Shown: positions 54,662-64,000, counted from the stretch's first letter. The stretch is 64,000 nucleotides of DNA from Microbacterium profundi (GCF_000763375.1 NZ_JPSY01000001.1:1550001-1614000), one strand, 5' to 3'. A program made the numbers and translations. The notes: generated by a model from the sequence alone, not told the origin.

Positions 54662-56419
54662 TCACGGGGTGTTCCATGTGGATTCGGGTTCGGTGTGGCG
54701 TTCGTGGTCGAGGGCTTCGTCGACGGCTTGGTAGTCGAGGTGGGGGGATCGCCATTTGGCGTAGGGGTCCCACCAGCCGGGTCCGCGGATTTCGGGGAGG
54801 CCGTTTCGCATGCGGATCTTCCAGATGCCCTCATCGAGGGTGTGATGGTGGTGCCAACATAACGGAACCCCGTTAGAGGTGTGGGTGGGCCCTCCGCGGG
54901 CGTGTTCTTGCACGTGGTGGATCTCGCACCAGTCGGCGGGGACGTCGCAGCCGGGGATGAGGCATTCGCGGTCTCTGAGCACGATCGCCCGCCGTTGGGT
55001 CGCGGTGAACAACCGCGCGCTGGTGCTGATCGCGACGATCGCACCCTTGTCGTCGAACAGCACCCGCTGGATCCCGCCCGCACACCCGGCGTGATCGGCC
55101 GCCCCGAGGGGGACGTCGTAGCCGGTGCCTTCGACTCTGGCCCGCCCGGTGCGGTTCGTGTAGTCCTCTGCGGTGACGGAGACGACCAGCGTCGGTGCCG
55201 CACCACCCAAGGTGGGCATGCCTCCGGAGGCCGCGGCGACCATCAGGGCGGTCGCGAACGCGTCGTGACGTTTCTGCGCGTGCGTGCGCATGTCCGCCAA
55301 CTCCACCGGCGGCGATTTCGCCTTGTGCTCGGGGAGCCCGTCCACACGATCCGAGACGTCTTCGCCAGCACCGTACTCGGCGCTGCTGGAGTACTTCGCA
55401 TCGAACCAGTCATCGCCGCTGCCGCCGTCGCGATCGTCGCCGCTGCCCTCGCGGGCGCCGCCGGTCTCCCCGCCGCTGCCGCGACCGCCGTTGGGCTCGT
55501 CATCGCCGCTGCCGTCGCTATCGGCGCTGCTGCCGTCGCGATCGTCGCCGCTGCGGCTGCCGTCGCGATCGTCGGCGCTGCGGCTGCCGTCGCCGCTGTC
55601 GTCTGAGGGTCGGAAGCGCACCGTACTGCTGCTGCCTTTGTCTTCGGCTTTCGGGTTCAACAGCGAATCGATGAGTTTCTGCAACTGTGCTGCGACCTCC
55701 GGCAACACCTCGCCCCGCACCGGCACCGACCCGTCACGGAGTTTCCCGATCGTGAAGAACCTGCGCCGCTTGCCCGCACGATCCGACGGCTCCGCCCCAT
55801 CCGGATCCAACCTCGCGATGATATGCGCGGCCAGGGCGGCAAGCTCATCCACCGTCGGCAACGGCGCCCGCTCAGCGTTTACCGTCACCGTGCCATCCAG
55901 CGGCAGCCCGGCTGCGAACCTGGCCAGCACCGCATCCGCAGCCAACCGATCCGCGACCCCGATCCGCGCCGCTTTCCTCAACGGGACCGTGCATGCCAGG
56001 AACCCGCCCACCGACAGCACCCCGTCCGCCAACGCGACCGCGAGCTCGGGGAACTTCCCCGGCAGCAACGCACCAGAGGTGATGTCGACCTCACGGTGCA
56101 CCGCCCCCGCGGCGGCCACATACCGGCGCGAGGCAGGCCCATCCACGAGAAGGGTGCGCCGCAGCAGTTCGGCCGCATCACGGCATCCCGCCCGCGTCGA
56201 CAACCGCCCGCCACGCTCGCACTGATCCCGCCCCACCACCTGATCCGTGACCGCGACGACCGCCCCACCCAACCGCCGCTGCACACGCCCCAACACCCGA
56301 ACCACATCCAGAAGCTCGGCGTCGTCAGCGACGCGAAGATCACCACCCGCACCAGAGGAGCCCATCGCATCGGCCAACAACCGATCGATGCCCTCCAACT
56401 CCTCCGCCAGTGATCTCAT
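54662..56419 (-). CDS. DUF222-HNH endonuclease-domain protein
   Basis: The 585-residue protein has an N-terminal DUF222 region and a C-terminal HNH nuclease: CLIPGCDVPADWCEIHHVQEHARGG ... PLCWHHHHTLDEG, with HH/H residues and zinc-binding cysteines. A Gly/Ser/Asp-rich, acidic repetitive spacer (residues about 310-395) separates them. Such genes occur in many copies in Microbacteriaceae and mycobacteria; some are thought to belong to mobile 13E12-type repeats. Start at 56419. Function unknown. Confidence 0.85.
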   Translation of the reverse strand: MRSLAEELEGIDRLLADAMGSSGAGGDLRVADDAELLDVVRVLGRVQRRLGGAVVAVTDQVVGRDQCERGGRLSTRAGCRDAAELLRRTLLVDGPASRRYVAAAGAVHREVDITSGALLPGKFPELAVALADGVLSVGGFLACTVPLRKAARIGVADRLAADAVLARFAAGLPLDGTVTVNAERAPLPTVDELAALAAHIIARLDPDGAEPSDRAGKRRRFFTIGKLRDGSVPVRGEVLPEVAAQLQKLIDSLLNPKAEDKGSSSTVRFRPSDDSGDGSRSADDRDGSRSGDDRDGSSADSDGSGDDEPNGGRGSGGETGGAREGSGDDRDGGSGDDWFDAKYSSSAEYGAGEDVSDRVDGLPEHKAKSPPVELADMRTHAQKRHDAFATALMVAAASGGMPTLGGAAPTLVVSVTAEDYTNRTGRARVEGTGYDVPLGAADHAGCAGGIQRVLFDDKGAIVAISTSARLFTATQRRAIVLRDRECLIPGCDVPADWCEIHHVQEHARGGPTHTSNGVPLCWHHHHTLDEGIWKIRMRNGLPEIRGPGWWDPYAKWRSPHLDYQAVDEALDHERHTEPESTWNTP

Positions 56420-56666
56420 ACCCCCATTCAACAAGGGGCCACCGACATTCAAACCCCAGATCAGACCACCTTCACGAACTGTGCACAACCACCCGAAACC
56501 CCACACCCGTGGAGGAAGAGTGCGCACACGATCGGCGCTCGAAAACTGACAGTGCGAGCGGCGAGCGGCGAGCGGCGCGCCGCAAACGCGAGGCACCCGA
56601 GCCTTCGGGCGTCACTGACACCGACGTCACCTGGTGCCCCGCCGTCCTCCGGCGTACGTTCGGATC

Positions 56667-57254
56667 ATGGCCGGAATCAGGGTGGATCCCGCAACAGAAG
56701 CCCGCGTGCGCGCCGCCATGTCATCCACCCCGCGTGCAGAGTTCCTGCCTCCCGAAGTGCGCCACTTGGCAGACGCCGACCATCCGGTGATGATCGGCTG
56801 GAACGCGACGAACTCGCAGCCGTCGACGGTGGCCAGGATGCTCGAGTTGCTCGACGTGCAATCAGGTGACCGCGTGCTCGATGTGGGAAGCGGTTCGGGG
56901 TGGACCACCGCCATTCTCAGCGTTCTGGCCGGCGACGAGGGCGCCGTCATCGGCGTCGAGCTGGTCCCGCAGTTGGTCGAGTACGGAAATGAGCGGCTCG
57001 CGGAGACCGGAACACGCGCCGAGATCAGGGAAGCCGTCCCCGGTGTCCTCGGCCTTCCCGACGAAGCGCCGTTCGACCGGATCCTCGTCTCAGCGCAGGC
57101 GGCGACAGTTCCGACACAGCTGGAGGCTCAACTCGCCGAAGGCGGACGCCTCGTCGCGCCGATCGCAGGGCTGATGACAGTGGTCGACATGCGTGACGGC
57201 CTCCCGCACAGACGGGCGGATGCCGGGATCTACAGCTTCGTCCCTCTCGTCTGA
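56667..57254 (+). CDS. Protein-L-isoaspartate O-methyltransferase-like methyltransferase
   Basis: The 195-residue protein begins AGIRVDPATEARVRAAMSSTPRAEFLP, then has the PCMT-type QPSTVARMLELLDVQSGDRVLDVGSGSGWTTAILS, with the SAM motif VLDVGSGSG. It would methylate damaged isoaspartyl residues for repair. A TACGTT box ends 6 bases before the ATG, compatible with a leaderless mRNA. It is somewhat shorter than typical Pcm. Confidence 0.85.
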   Translation: MAGIRVDPATEARVRAAMSSTPRAEFLPPEVRHLADADHPVMIGWNATNSQPSTVARMLELLDVQSGDRVLDVGSGSGWTTAILSVLAGDEGAVIGVELVPQLVEYGNERLAETGTRAEIREAVPGVLGLPDEAPFDRILVSAQAATVPTQLEAQLAEGGRLVAPIAGLMTVVDMRDGLPHRRADAGIYSFVPLV

Positions 57255-57285
57255 GACGATGACCGGCACGAGAGACGCGAGCGCA

Positions 57286-57474
57286 TCACGCCTCCAGGTC
57301 CGCCCAGCCCGCGATGTCAACGCCGTGATTGTCCGGCGACGCGATCGTCCACGATTGGGGTGCGGGGTCGTCGGCAGCGATGCGCCCACCCGCAGCGACC
57401 GCGGCCCGCACACGCCGCTCCGCGAGGCTACGCCCGCACCCACCGCCGGAAAAGCCCTCCGCCGAGATCGCGAA
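57286..57474 (-). pseudogene. C-terminal fragment of a VOC/glyoxalase-like protein
   Basis: A minus-strand frame without a start reads LAERRVRAAVAAGGRIAADD, then PAPQSWTIASPDNHGVDIAG and ends WADLEA-stop. This is the usual end of an actinobacterial VOC-family domain (x-A-A-x-A-A-G-G-R ... W-T-I-A-x-P-x-x-x-x-V-D). A stop codon closes the frame upstream, and the DUF808 gene then begins, so the N-terminal part is missing. Family call by pattern only. Confidence 0.4.
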
Positions 57475-58392
57475 CTACGCGCCCACCGTCGCCGGCGATT
57501 CCTCGCCTTCATGGAAGCTCGGCTCCTTGCCCAGCATCCGTCCGATCAGAAGCACGATCCCGACGACCACGAGTCCCACGGCGAGCCCGGCCACCGCTGA
57601 GACGAAGGTCTCGCCGATCCACGCGATGACTGCTCCGGCGGGCGCGAGGAATTCCTGGATGCCGTGCAGCATGTCGCTGAAGAACACCAAGCCGACCTCG
57701 CCGAGGTTCGCAAGCAGCAGGTGGCCGCCGACCCACAACATGGCGACCGTTCCGACCACGCTGATGACGCGGAACACCGCCGGCATCGAACGCACGATCC
57801 GCGTCCCCGTGTGGCGCACGCGACGCGAGGGGTTCTTCGCCATCTTCAGACCGATGTCGTCGATCTTCACGAGCAGCGCGACCGCGCCGTAGACGATGAC
57901 CGTCATCAACAGGGCGATCACGGCGAGGATCGCGAGCGTCATCCAGATGTCGAGCCCGGCCTCGAGATTCGACAGCGAGATGAGCATGATCTCGGTCGAC
58001 AGGATGAGGTCGGTGCGGATCGCACCCCAGACGAGCTTGTTCTCGTTGCGCGCACCCTCATCGGCGCGGCCGTGGCTGAGCCCGAACCACTCCAGCACTT
58101 TCTCGGCGCCTTCGAAGCAGAGATACGTGCCGCCGAGGATGAGGAGGAACGGCAGCACCCACGGAGCGAACGCGGTCAGAAGCAGTGCGATCGGGATGAT
58201 GATCACGAACTTGTTCGCGAGCGATCCGAGCGTGATCTTCGCGACCACCGGCAGCTCGCGTGCCGGCGAGATGCCCTGCACGTACTGCGGAGTGACAGCG
58301 GCGTCGTCGATCACGACACCCGCGGCCTTGGCCGACGCCTTCATCGCAGCGCTCAGAATGTCGTCGACGACGGCGAGCAGACCAACCGACAT
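57475..58392 (-). CDS. DUF808 membrane protein
   Basis: The 305-residue protein begins SVGLLAVVDDILSAAMKASAKAAGVVIDDAAVTPQYVQG, the signature of DUF808 (YedI of E. coli). LANKFVIIIPIALLLTAFAPWVLPFLLILGGTYLCFEGAEKV is also typical. Six or so spans are visible. Function is not known. It seems monocistronic. Confidence 0.9.
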   Translation of the reverse strand: MSVGLLAVVDDILSAAMKASAKAAGVVIDDAAVTPQYVQGISPARELPVVAKITLGSLANKFVIIIPIALLLTAFAPWVLPFLLILGGTYLCFEGAEKVLEWFGLSHGRADEGARNENKLVWGAIRTDLILSTEIMLISLSNLEAGLDIWMTLAILAVIALLMTVIVYGAVALLVKIDDIGLKMAKNPSRRVRHTGTRIVRSMPAVFRVISVVGTVAMLWVGGHLLLANLGEVGLVFFSDMLHGIQEFLAPAGAVIAWIGETFVSAVAGLAVGLVVVGIVLLIGRMLGKEPSFHEGEESPATVGA

Positions 58393-58537
58393 GCGTCCCC
58401 CTAGATGTTCAGGAAAGCAACACTACTGGCCCGATGCCCTGGCCGCTGTCGCCCGGAACCTCGATGTGGTGCGGAATGCCCGAAGCGGTGAGACTGTTCT
58501 CAAGGGGTGACAGATCATCACCCGAGGAGGGTCCATC

Positions 58538-59083
58538 ATGACCGATACCGGAACCATCACCCGCACACCAGGCACCGAGACGGCGGTCCTCGCCGGCGGA
58601 TGCTTCTGGGGCATGGAAGACCTCGTCCGTCGCCAGCCCGGCGTGCTCGACACCAGAGTCGGCTACACCGGCGGCGAGAACGCCTACGCGACCTACCGCA
58701 ATCACCCCGGTCACGCCGAAGCCCTGGAGGTCGTGTTCGATCCCACGAAGACGACGTACCGCGACGTCCTCGCGTTCTTCTTCCAGATCCACGACCCCTC
58801 GACGCTGAACCGTCAGGGCAACGACATCGGCACGAGCTACCGTTCGGCGATCTTCCCGTTGAGCCCCGAGCAGGAGCAGATCGCCCGTGAGACGATCGCC
58901 GACGTCGATGCATCCGGGCTGTGGCCGGCCAAGGCGGTCACGACGATCGAGCCGGAAGGTCCGTTCTGGGAGGCCGAACCCGAGCACCAGGACTATCTGA
59001 TCACATACCCGAACGGGTACACCTGCCATTTCCCGCGCGCGGGATGGGTGCTGCCGAAGCGCGAACAGGCCGCGAGCGCCTGA
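58538..59083 (+). CDS. msrA: Peptide methionine (S)-S-oxide reductase
   Basis: The 181-residue protein has the catalytic GCFWGMEDL, followed by [31 protein letters not shown] and [23 protein letters not shown]. It repairs methionine-S-sulfoxide in proteins. The start follows GAGGAGGGTCC. Confidence 0.97.
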   Translation: MTDTGTITRTPGTETAVLAGGCFWGMEDLVRRQPGVLDTRVGYTGGENAYATYRNHPGHAEALEVVFDPTKTTYRDVLAFFFQIHDPSTLNRQGNDIGTSYRSAIFPLSPEQEQIARETIADVDASGLWPAKAVTTIEPEGPFWEAEPEHQDYLITYPNGYTCHFPRAGWVLPKREQAASA

Positions 59084-59108
59084 CCGGCCTCACCCCGCGC
59101 GACCGGCC

Positions 59109-60083
59109 TCACGCCGTGCGCAGCGCACGCCCCCACGGCTGAGCCGGGTCGTGGATCGCGACGGCCAGAGTCGTGTCGGACTGGCCGTAGTACGCGAACC
59201 ATCGATCCTTGAACTTCACCAGCCCCTCCACGAACGTCACGTTCGAGACGAGACCGTTGGTGTCCTCGAACGTCTGCGGACGCAGCCATGGTTCCTGAAG
59301 CCGGGCGATCACCTTCGTCGGCTCATCGGGGTCGATGGCGATCTGGCCGCATCGGTAGTCGACGTCGACCGAGCCGTCGTCATTGACCGTGCGCGTCGCA
59401 CCGTTGGTGAGGAAGACCAGCAGTCCGTTGTCGGCCAGCACGGGCGAGGTGCCGATCTCGACCAGGGCCTCGTCCCATGTGCCGGGAGTCGGGGAGTACA
59501 TCGGATCGGTGTCGGCGGTGCCTGGCGTCCAGTGGATCAGATCGTCGCTGGTCGCCCAGTAGATCGCGCCCTCGCCGAAGTACATCCACCACTTGCCGTG
59601 CATCTTCACCGGCACGATCACGCCGGCCTTCGACCAGTTGAACCCGCGTGGATCCATCGTCTTGAACGTGTCGAAGCCCTCGAACAGCGGACCGTGCTTG
59701 GTCCAGGTGCGCAGGTCCGTCGACGTCGCGAGGCACAACTGTGCGCTGTGGCGATCCCAGCCGGTGTAGGTGAGGTAGTAGGTCCCGTCGATCAGCGCGA
59801 TCCGCGGATCCTCGCACCCGAAGCGCTCGTAGTCCTCGGAGGGGGAGAGGATCGGCGCATCCTCGCGCGTGAAGTTCACGCCATCCCCGGATCGGGCCAT
59901 GCCGATGTGCGACACGATGTCGTCGGCATGCGCACGGTAGAGCAGCACGACCTCGCCGGCGTCGACGAGCGCGGCCGGGTTGTAGAGGTTGGACGATTCC
60001 CAGCTGTCGCCGCGCGGACGCAGGATGGGGTTTCCCTCGAACGGGGTGAACGGGCCGAGGGGGAAGGTGGCTCCGGTGAACAT
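59109..60083 (-). CDS. Glycoside hydrolase family 130 protein
   Basis: The 324-residue beta-propeller enzyme has the GH130 features FTPFEGNPILRP, SSNLYNPAALVD, GMARSGDGVNF, and GCEDPRI, where Asp in EDPR is the proposed general acid. Family members are phosphorylases or hydrolases of beta-mannosides and related glycosides. It is the last gene of the sugar ABC unit, 30 bp after the MalG-type permease. Substrate likely a mannoside; the cytoplasmic location (no signal peptide) suggests it acts on imported sugar. Confidence 0.88.
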   Translation of the reverse strand: MFTGATFPLGPFTPFEGNPILRPRGDSWESSNLYNPAALVDAGEVVLLYRAHADDIVSHIGMARSGDGVNFTREDAPILSPSEDYERFGCEDPRIALIDGTYYLTYTGWDRHSAQLCLATSTDLRTWTKHGPLFEGFDTFKTMDPRGFNWSKAGVIVPVKMHGKWWMYFGEGAIYWATSDDLIHWTPGTADTDPMYSPTPGTWDEALVEIGTSPVLADNGLLVFLTNGATRTVNDDGSVDVDYRCGQIAIDPDEPTKVIARLQEPWLRPQTFEDTNGLVSNVTFVEGLVKFKDRWFAYYGQSDTTLAVAIHDPAQPWGRALRTA

Positions 60084-60113
60084 GGATGCCCTTTCTGGCT
60101 AGACAGTGCTTGA

Positions 60114-60956
60114 TCAGCCCTTGACGGCTGCGCCGAGGTCGGTGGCTCTGAAGAACCTCTGGAAGACGATGAACAGGATCACGACGGGGAACGCGAGCGC
60201 CGTGGCGCCGGCGAGGATCGCCCCGTTCGGGTTGGCAGTGGACTGCGCGACGTTGCTGATGTAGTTCGCCAGCGACACCGCGAGCGGCTGAAGCGAGGCA
60301 TCCTTCGTGATGAGGAACGGCCAGAGGAACTCGTTCCACGGGCCGATGAACGTGACGAGGACGACGGTCACCAGCACGGGGCGGATGAGCGGGATCGCCA
60401 CTGACGTCAGCAGCCGGATCTCACCTGCACCGTCGATCCGCGCCGCTTCGAAGATCTCCACCGGCAGCGCCTTGAAGAACTGCACGAAGATGAACACCGC
60501 CGTCGTATTGATGAGGAACGGCAGGATCATGCCCATGTAGGAGTCGCCGAGGCCGTAGTTGCGGGTGATCTGCACGTAGAGCGGGATCATGAGCAACTGG
60601 AACGGCACCATCTGGACGAGCAGCATCAGCACCCAGATCACACCGCGGCCGCGGAAGTCGAGGCGTGCGATCGCGTATCCGGCCAGGAGGCCGAACACCA
60701 CGGTGCCCAGCAGTACGCCCGCCGTGAAGATCAGCGAGTTCAGCAACGATCCCGCCAGGTCGATCCGCGAGTCGATCGCGATGAAGTTGTCGACGGTCCA
60801 CCCGCTGGTCGGGAAGAGCTCGTCAGGGGCGTTCGTCGGGCTCTCCTGGAATGCGCCGACGATCATGAAGTAGAACGGGAAGGCGAACCCGATCGCTGCG
60901 ATCGTGAGCAGGATGATGCTCAGGATGCGAGGGATCTTACTTCTGCGTCTCATCAT
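60114..60956 (-). CDS. Sugar ABC transporter permease, MalG type
   Basis: The 280-residue permease has six spans and the EAA loop EIFEAARIDGAGEIRLLTSVAIPLIRPVLVT. IGPWNEFLWPFLITKD is typical of MalG-type CUT1 permeases. The ATG at 60956 overlaps the preceding permease stop by ATGA. Confidence 0.93.
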   Translation of the reverse strand: MMRRRSKIPRILSIILLTIAAIGFAFPFYFMIVGAFQESPTNAPDELFPTSGWTVDNFIAIDSRIDLAGSLLNSLIFTAGVLLGTVVFGLLAGYAIARLDFRGRGVIWVLMLLVQMVPFQLLMIPLYVQITRNYGLGDSYMGMILPFLINTTAVFIFVQFFKALPVEIFEAARIDGAGEIRLLTSVAIPLIRPVLVTVVLVTFIGPWNEFLWPFLITKDASLQPLAVSLANYISNVAQSTANPNGAILAGATALAFPVVILFIVFQRFFRATDLGAAVKG

Positions 60957-61849
60957 CTCTCCCTCGTCGCGCGGTTGGCGGCCAGTGACAGCATCCCGAC
61001 CAGGATCACCAGGATCATGCCGATCGCGGCCGCCGTGTCCGGGTTCTGCTGCTGGATACCCAGTTGGTAGATGAGCAGCACGGGCGTGGACGATGCCCCG
61101 TCCGGGCCGCCGCCGTTGGTCAGCAGGTACGGCTCTGTGAACAGGTTGGCGCCGGTGATGATCGACAGGATCAGCACGAGCGTGGTGGCGCTGCGCACGC
61201 CGGGCACTGTCACGTGCAGGAATCGCTTGAAGGCGCCGGCTCCGTCGGTCTCCGCCGATTCGTAGAGCTCCTTCGGCACGTTCTGGAGAGCGGCGAGGTA
61301 CAGCAGGATGTAGAAGCCCAGCTGCTTCCACGTCACGTAGAGCGCGATCATCGGCATCGCCAGCCCGCTGTTCACGAGCCAGGACGGTTCGGGGGCGAGC
61401 GGACCGAGGATGGTGTTGATCAGGCCGTTGCCCGAGAACAGCAGCATCCAGACGCCGACGAGCGAGACGCTCGCCGTCAGATACGGCACATAGAACGCGA
61501 CCCGGTAGGCGGCCACCCAGCGGATGCCGGTGTTCAGCGCCGCCGCGAGCACGAGTGAGAGCACGGCGGTCAGCGGCACGTTTATGACCAGGAAGACCAG
61601 GGTGTTGCGGAAGGACCCGAGCACCCGCGGATCGGTGAGCACGGTGACGAAGTTGTCGAACCCGACGAACGGCCGATCGACTTCGACGTTGGGTGCGGTG
61701 AAGAAGTAATCGTGGAACGCAATGTAGACCGCGAACGCGAGTGGATACGCGAAGATCGCGATCACGAAGACGAAGTACGGCAGCGAGAAGAGGCCACCGA
61801 TCGGCTGCGCACCCAGCAATCGGGTGCGCAGCCGCCGCTTGTCGGTCAT
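60953..61849 (-). CDS. Sugar ABC transporter permease, MalF type
   Basis: The 298-residue permease has LPYFVFVIAIFAYPLAFAVYIAFHDYFF at the N-terminus and the EAA loop ELYESAETDGAGAFKRFLHVTVPGVRSATTLV. It pairs with the following MalG-type permease. No ATPase is in the unit; CUT1 systems often share a distant MsmK/MalK-type ATPase. Confidence 0.93.
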   Translation of the reverse strand: MTDKRRLRTRLLGAQPIGGLFSLPYFVFVIAIFAYPLAFAVYIAFHDYFFTAPNVEVDRPFVGFDNFVTVLTDPRVLGSFRNTLVFLVINVPLTAVLSLVLAAALNTGIRWVAAYRVAFYVPYLTASVSLVGVWMLLFSGNGLINTILGPLAPEPSWLVNSGLAMPMIALYVTWKQLGFYILLYLAALQNVPKELYESAETDGAGAFKRFLHVTVPGVRSATTLVLILSIITGANLFTEPYLLTNGGGPDGASSTPVLLIYQLGIQQQNPDTAAAIGMILVILVGMLSLAANRATRER

Positions 61850-61853
61850 CAGG

Positions 61854-63122
61854 TCACTCGGCGACGAGTTCGTCGATCTTCGAGGTCGCGGTGCTGAGGA
61901 AGTCGTCGATCGACTCCTTGCCGAAGATCACCGCTGCGGAGTACTCGTCGCGGAAGGCCTGCCATGCCTCCACAGAGTTGGGGATGCTGGGCACGTCGGC
62001 CGTCGCCTCGGCCTGCTCAGCGAACGCGACATAGTTCGGGTTCGCCTCGAAGTAGTCGCCGTATGTGCCAGTGAGGTCGGTGCGCATCGGCATCTGCCCG
62101 GTGAGCTCGAGGAGCTGTCCGTCGCTGTCGACGCTCGTGGAGAACTTGAGGAACTCCCACGCCGTGGCCTGGTTCTCGCAGGCGGTGAACATCGACACGC
62201 TCTTGGAGTCGGCGAACGTCGTCGGGCTCTCACGGCCGTCGCTCGTCGGAACCGGCATGAAGCCCACGTCGACGGTCTCGGCATACGACGGGATCGCCCA
62301 TGGGCCTGCGAGCTGCATCGCCGTGGTCCCGGCCGACATCGCGTCGTCGGTGGATGCCTCGTTGGGCGAGAGCTTCTCGTCGTAGAACGTCTTCCAGAAC
62401 TCGGCGACGGCGCGTCCTTCGTCCGAATCGAAGGTGGACTTGCCGTCTTCGACGAGCATCGTGCCGTCGGTCTCGGCGAGGTACAGCGGGTAGAAGTCGA
62501 ACCACGGCTGGAAGAACTCGCTCGTCGGCGCCGGCCAGATGGCGCTCTGCACACCGGAATCCACGATCGCGCGCGAGCCCTCGAGGAAGGCATCGTACGT
62601 GTTCATCTGCGGATCCTCGGGGTCGATGCCCGCGGCTTCGAACAGCGCCTTGTTGTACATGACCATGACCGGGTTCGACTTCCACGGCAGCTGGTAGAAG
62701 CTGCCGTCGCTCGCGTAGGACTCGACGTCCCCACCCCGCTCGCTGATGTAGTCGCTGCCGCCCTCGATCGAACTGAGGTCGACGAGTCCGCCCTGCTTGA
62801 CCCAGCCTGAGACGGCCGCCGGCGCGACGTTGTAGACGAGGCAGGGGGCGGTGCCTGCGGTGATCGCGGCGGTGATGGCCTCCTCAGAGGAGGACCCTGC
62901 CGGGATCTCCTGCGCCGTCACCTTCTCGTCCGGATGCTCGGCGTTCCAGGCCTCGACGACGGCGGTGCCCCATGCGACCTCCTGCTCGTTGTTGGACAGC
63001 CAGACGTCGATGGGTCCGGTGCCTTCGGCTCCGCCCTCGCCGCCTCCTCCGCCTCCGGACGAACATCCGGTGGCGACGAGTGCGACGGCGGCGATGACTG
63101 CTGCTGCGCGTGTCTTCTTCAT
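61854..63122 (-). CDS. Sugar ABC transporter substrate-binding lipoprotein
   Basis: The 422-residue protein has a lipoprotein signal (MKKTRAAAVIAAVALVATGC) and a Gly-rich spacer. The mature part is a cluster B solute-binding protein: VMYNKALFEAAGIDPEDPQMNTYDAFLEG, LAGPWAIPSYAETVDVGFMPVP, SMFTACENQATAWEFLKF. It captures an oligosaccharide for the two permeases. It overlaps the upstream regulator stop by 4 bp. Confidence 0.93.
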   Translation of the reverse strand: MKKTRAAAVIAAVALVATGCSSGGGGGGEGGAEGTGPIDVWLSNNEQEVAWGTAVVEAWNAEHPDEKVTAQEIPAGSSSEEAITAAITAGTAPCLVYNVAPAAVSGWVKQGGLVDLSSIEGGSDYISERGGDVESYASDGSFYQLPWKSNPVMVMYNKALFEAAGIDPEDPQMNTYDAFLEGSRAIVDSGVQSAIWPAPTSEFFQPWFDFYPLYLAETDGTMLVEDGKSTFDSDEGRAVAEFWKTFYDEKLSPNEASTDDAMSAGTTAMQLAGPWAIPSYAETVDVGFMPVPTSDGRESPTTFADSKSVSMFTACENQATAWEFLKFSTSVDSDGQLLELTGQMPMRTDLTGTYGDYFEANPNYVAFAEQAEATADVPSIPNSVEAWQAFRDEYSAAVIFGKESIDDFLSTATSKIDELVAE

Positions 63123-64000
63123 GGTGTCCTCCTTGACACTTCGGGTGGTGCGGGTGTGGATGCTGTGGATTCGGTGCTCTCGCGGAAATGAACGACGTTG
63201 CAGTCGACGAGCTCCGTGCGCGGCTCCGCGCCGAGGATGCCTTCCCGCAGGAGGCGGGCCGCCGCGCGACCTCGCGCGGCGGGATCGGACGAGACGCTCG
63301 TCAGCGCCGGGGAGAGATGAGCAGACAGATGATCATCGTCGAATCCGGAGATAGCGAGATCGCGCGGAACGGAGAGACCCTGTGAGCGGGCGTAGGACAG
63401 ACCGGCGATCGCCATGGTGTCGTTCGAGTACAGGATGGCGGACGGACGGTCAGGCAGCGCCAGCAGCTCGGCGGTCAGAGCGCGGCCGCTCGAGGCGGTG
63501 AAGTCCCCTTCGCGGAGCAGCGAACCGCCGCCGATGGCATCGACGTATGCGTCCGCGCGCGCCTTCGAGTGCACGTAGTCGAGCGGCCCGGAGACGTGGG
63601 CGATGCGCTCGTGACCGTCGGTGCGGAGCTTTGCGACGATCTCACGCACGGGAGCGGCATCGTCGGTGCGGACGCATGAGAAGCCACTCGGCTGGTCGTA
63701 GGCGCCGACCAGCACGGTCGGCAGGTTCAGTTCGGCCAGAAGCGGGACCCGCCAGTCGTCCGTGCGGAGATCGAGCAGGAGCGCTCCGTCCGCCCGACCG
63801 CGACTGAGCGCCCGATAGGCGCGTTCCTCTGCCGCGCGGTCGGGGACGACCTGAAGGATGAGCGCGGTCTCAGTCGGCGCCAGTACGGATTCGACTCCGG
63901 CGATGAATGCGGGGAAGAACGAGTCGTTGGCGATGACCTCAGGGTCACGGGCGAGAACCACCGCGATCGCGTTGGCTCGACTGGTCGCCAGCGCTCTCGC
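63119..64000 (-). CDS. LacI-family regulator, N-terminus outside the window
   Basis: The frame is open to the right edge. The 293 residues visible are the periplasmic-binding-like effector domain: LATSRANAIAVVLARDPEVIANDSFFPAFIAGVESVL, HERIAHVSGPLDYVHSKARADAYVDAI, RPSAILYSNDTMAIAGLSYARSQGLSVPRDLAISGFDDDHLSAHLSPALTSV. The helix-turn-helix lies beyond 64000. It leads the sugar operon and probably represses it. Confidence 0.9.
   Translation of the reverse strand, partial: ARALATSRANAIAVVLARDPEVIANDSFFPAFIAGVESVLAPTETALILQVVPDRAAEERAYRALSRGRADGALLLDLRTDDWRVPLLAELNLPTVLVGAYDQPSGFSCVRTDDAAPVREIVAKLRTDGHERIAHVSGPLDYVHSKARADAYVDAIGGGSLLREGDFTASSGRALTAELLALPDRPSAILYSNDTMAIAGLSYARSQGLSVPRDLAISGFDDDHLSAHLSPALTSVSSDPAARGRAAARLLREGILGAEPRTELVDCNVVHFRESTESTASTPAPPEVSRRTP

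Overview
This is a 64 kb stretch of a high-GC actinobacterial chromosome. It most resembles the family Microbacteriaceae, probably Microbacterium or a close relative. The reasons are the codon usage, the frequent GGATGC/GCATCC words, a DUF222-HNH endonuclease, ATGA-coupled operons, several apparently leaderless promoters, a chaplin-like surface protein with a sortase-E-type LATTG signal, and the order rpsF-ssb-rpsR-rplI-dnaB. Species cannot be fixed from the sequence alone.

Layout. (1) 1-4.9 kb: a nonulosonate (sialic acid) cell-surface cluster, with a polysialyltransferase-like enzyme (cut by the window edge), a CMP-sialate synthetase fused to a HAD phosphatase, NeuB and a DUF6716 protein. 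(2) 5-11.5 kb: the ribosomal/replication operon rpsF-ssb-rpsR-rplI, two secreted proteins on the other strand, a cluster of DnaA-box-like sites, and dnaB. (3) 11.6-20 kb: accessory genes, namely a DUF1778/GNAT toxin-antitoxin pair, a phosphotransferase, DinB, two luciferase-like oxidoreductases with an F420 reductase-like protein and a divergent MarR regulator, an epimerase-like protein, an S4 protein and a RibD-like reductase. (4) 20-28.4 kb: molybdenum cofactor synthesis (moaB, moaC, moeA, moaD; moeB, moaE; moaA) and molybdate uptake (modABC with a Mop-domain regulator). (5) 28.5-52.7 kb: a purine-catabolism island. (6) 52.7-64 kb: a J-domain protein, a riboflavin transporter under an FMN riboswitch, DUF222-HNH, PCMT, DUF808, msrA, and a GH130/ABC sugar operon with a LacI-type regulator cut by the right edge.

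The centre of interest is regions 4 and 5 together. Guanine deaminase and an AzgA-type permease supply xanthine. The xanthine dehydrogenase XdhAB (with XdhC) needs exactly the molybdenum cofactor made next door. Urate oxidase, UraH and UraD make allantoin, and allantoinase and AllE carry it on. Gcl, GlxR, Hyi and glycerate kinase, plus malate synthase, dispose of glyoxylate. Allantoinase is not a separate protein here: it is fused in frame behind glycerate kinase. AllC and a ureidoglycolate-cleaving enzyme are not in the window.

A 15-bp inverted repeat, TTCC-N7-GGAA (best copy TTCCACAATACGGAA), sits in the promoters of the xdh, aceB, hyi and uraD units and, more weakly, between mod and guaD and between moaD and moeB. 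The IclR-family gene in the middle of the island is the obvious candidate repressor. Two dispersed repeat families, a 50-55 bp hairpin and a CTTCGACAGGCTCAGGGAC element, mark gene borders, and one copy of the second has become part of the neuA reading frame.
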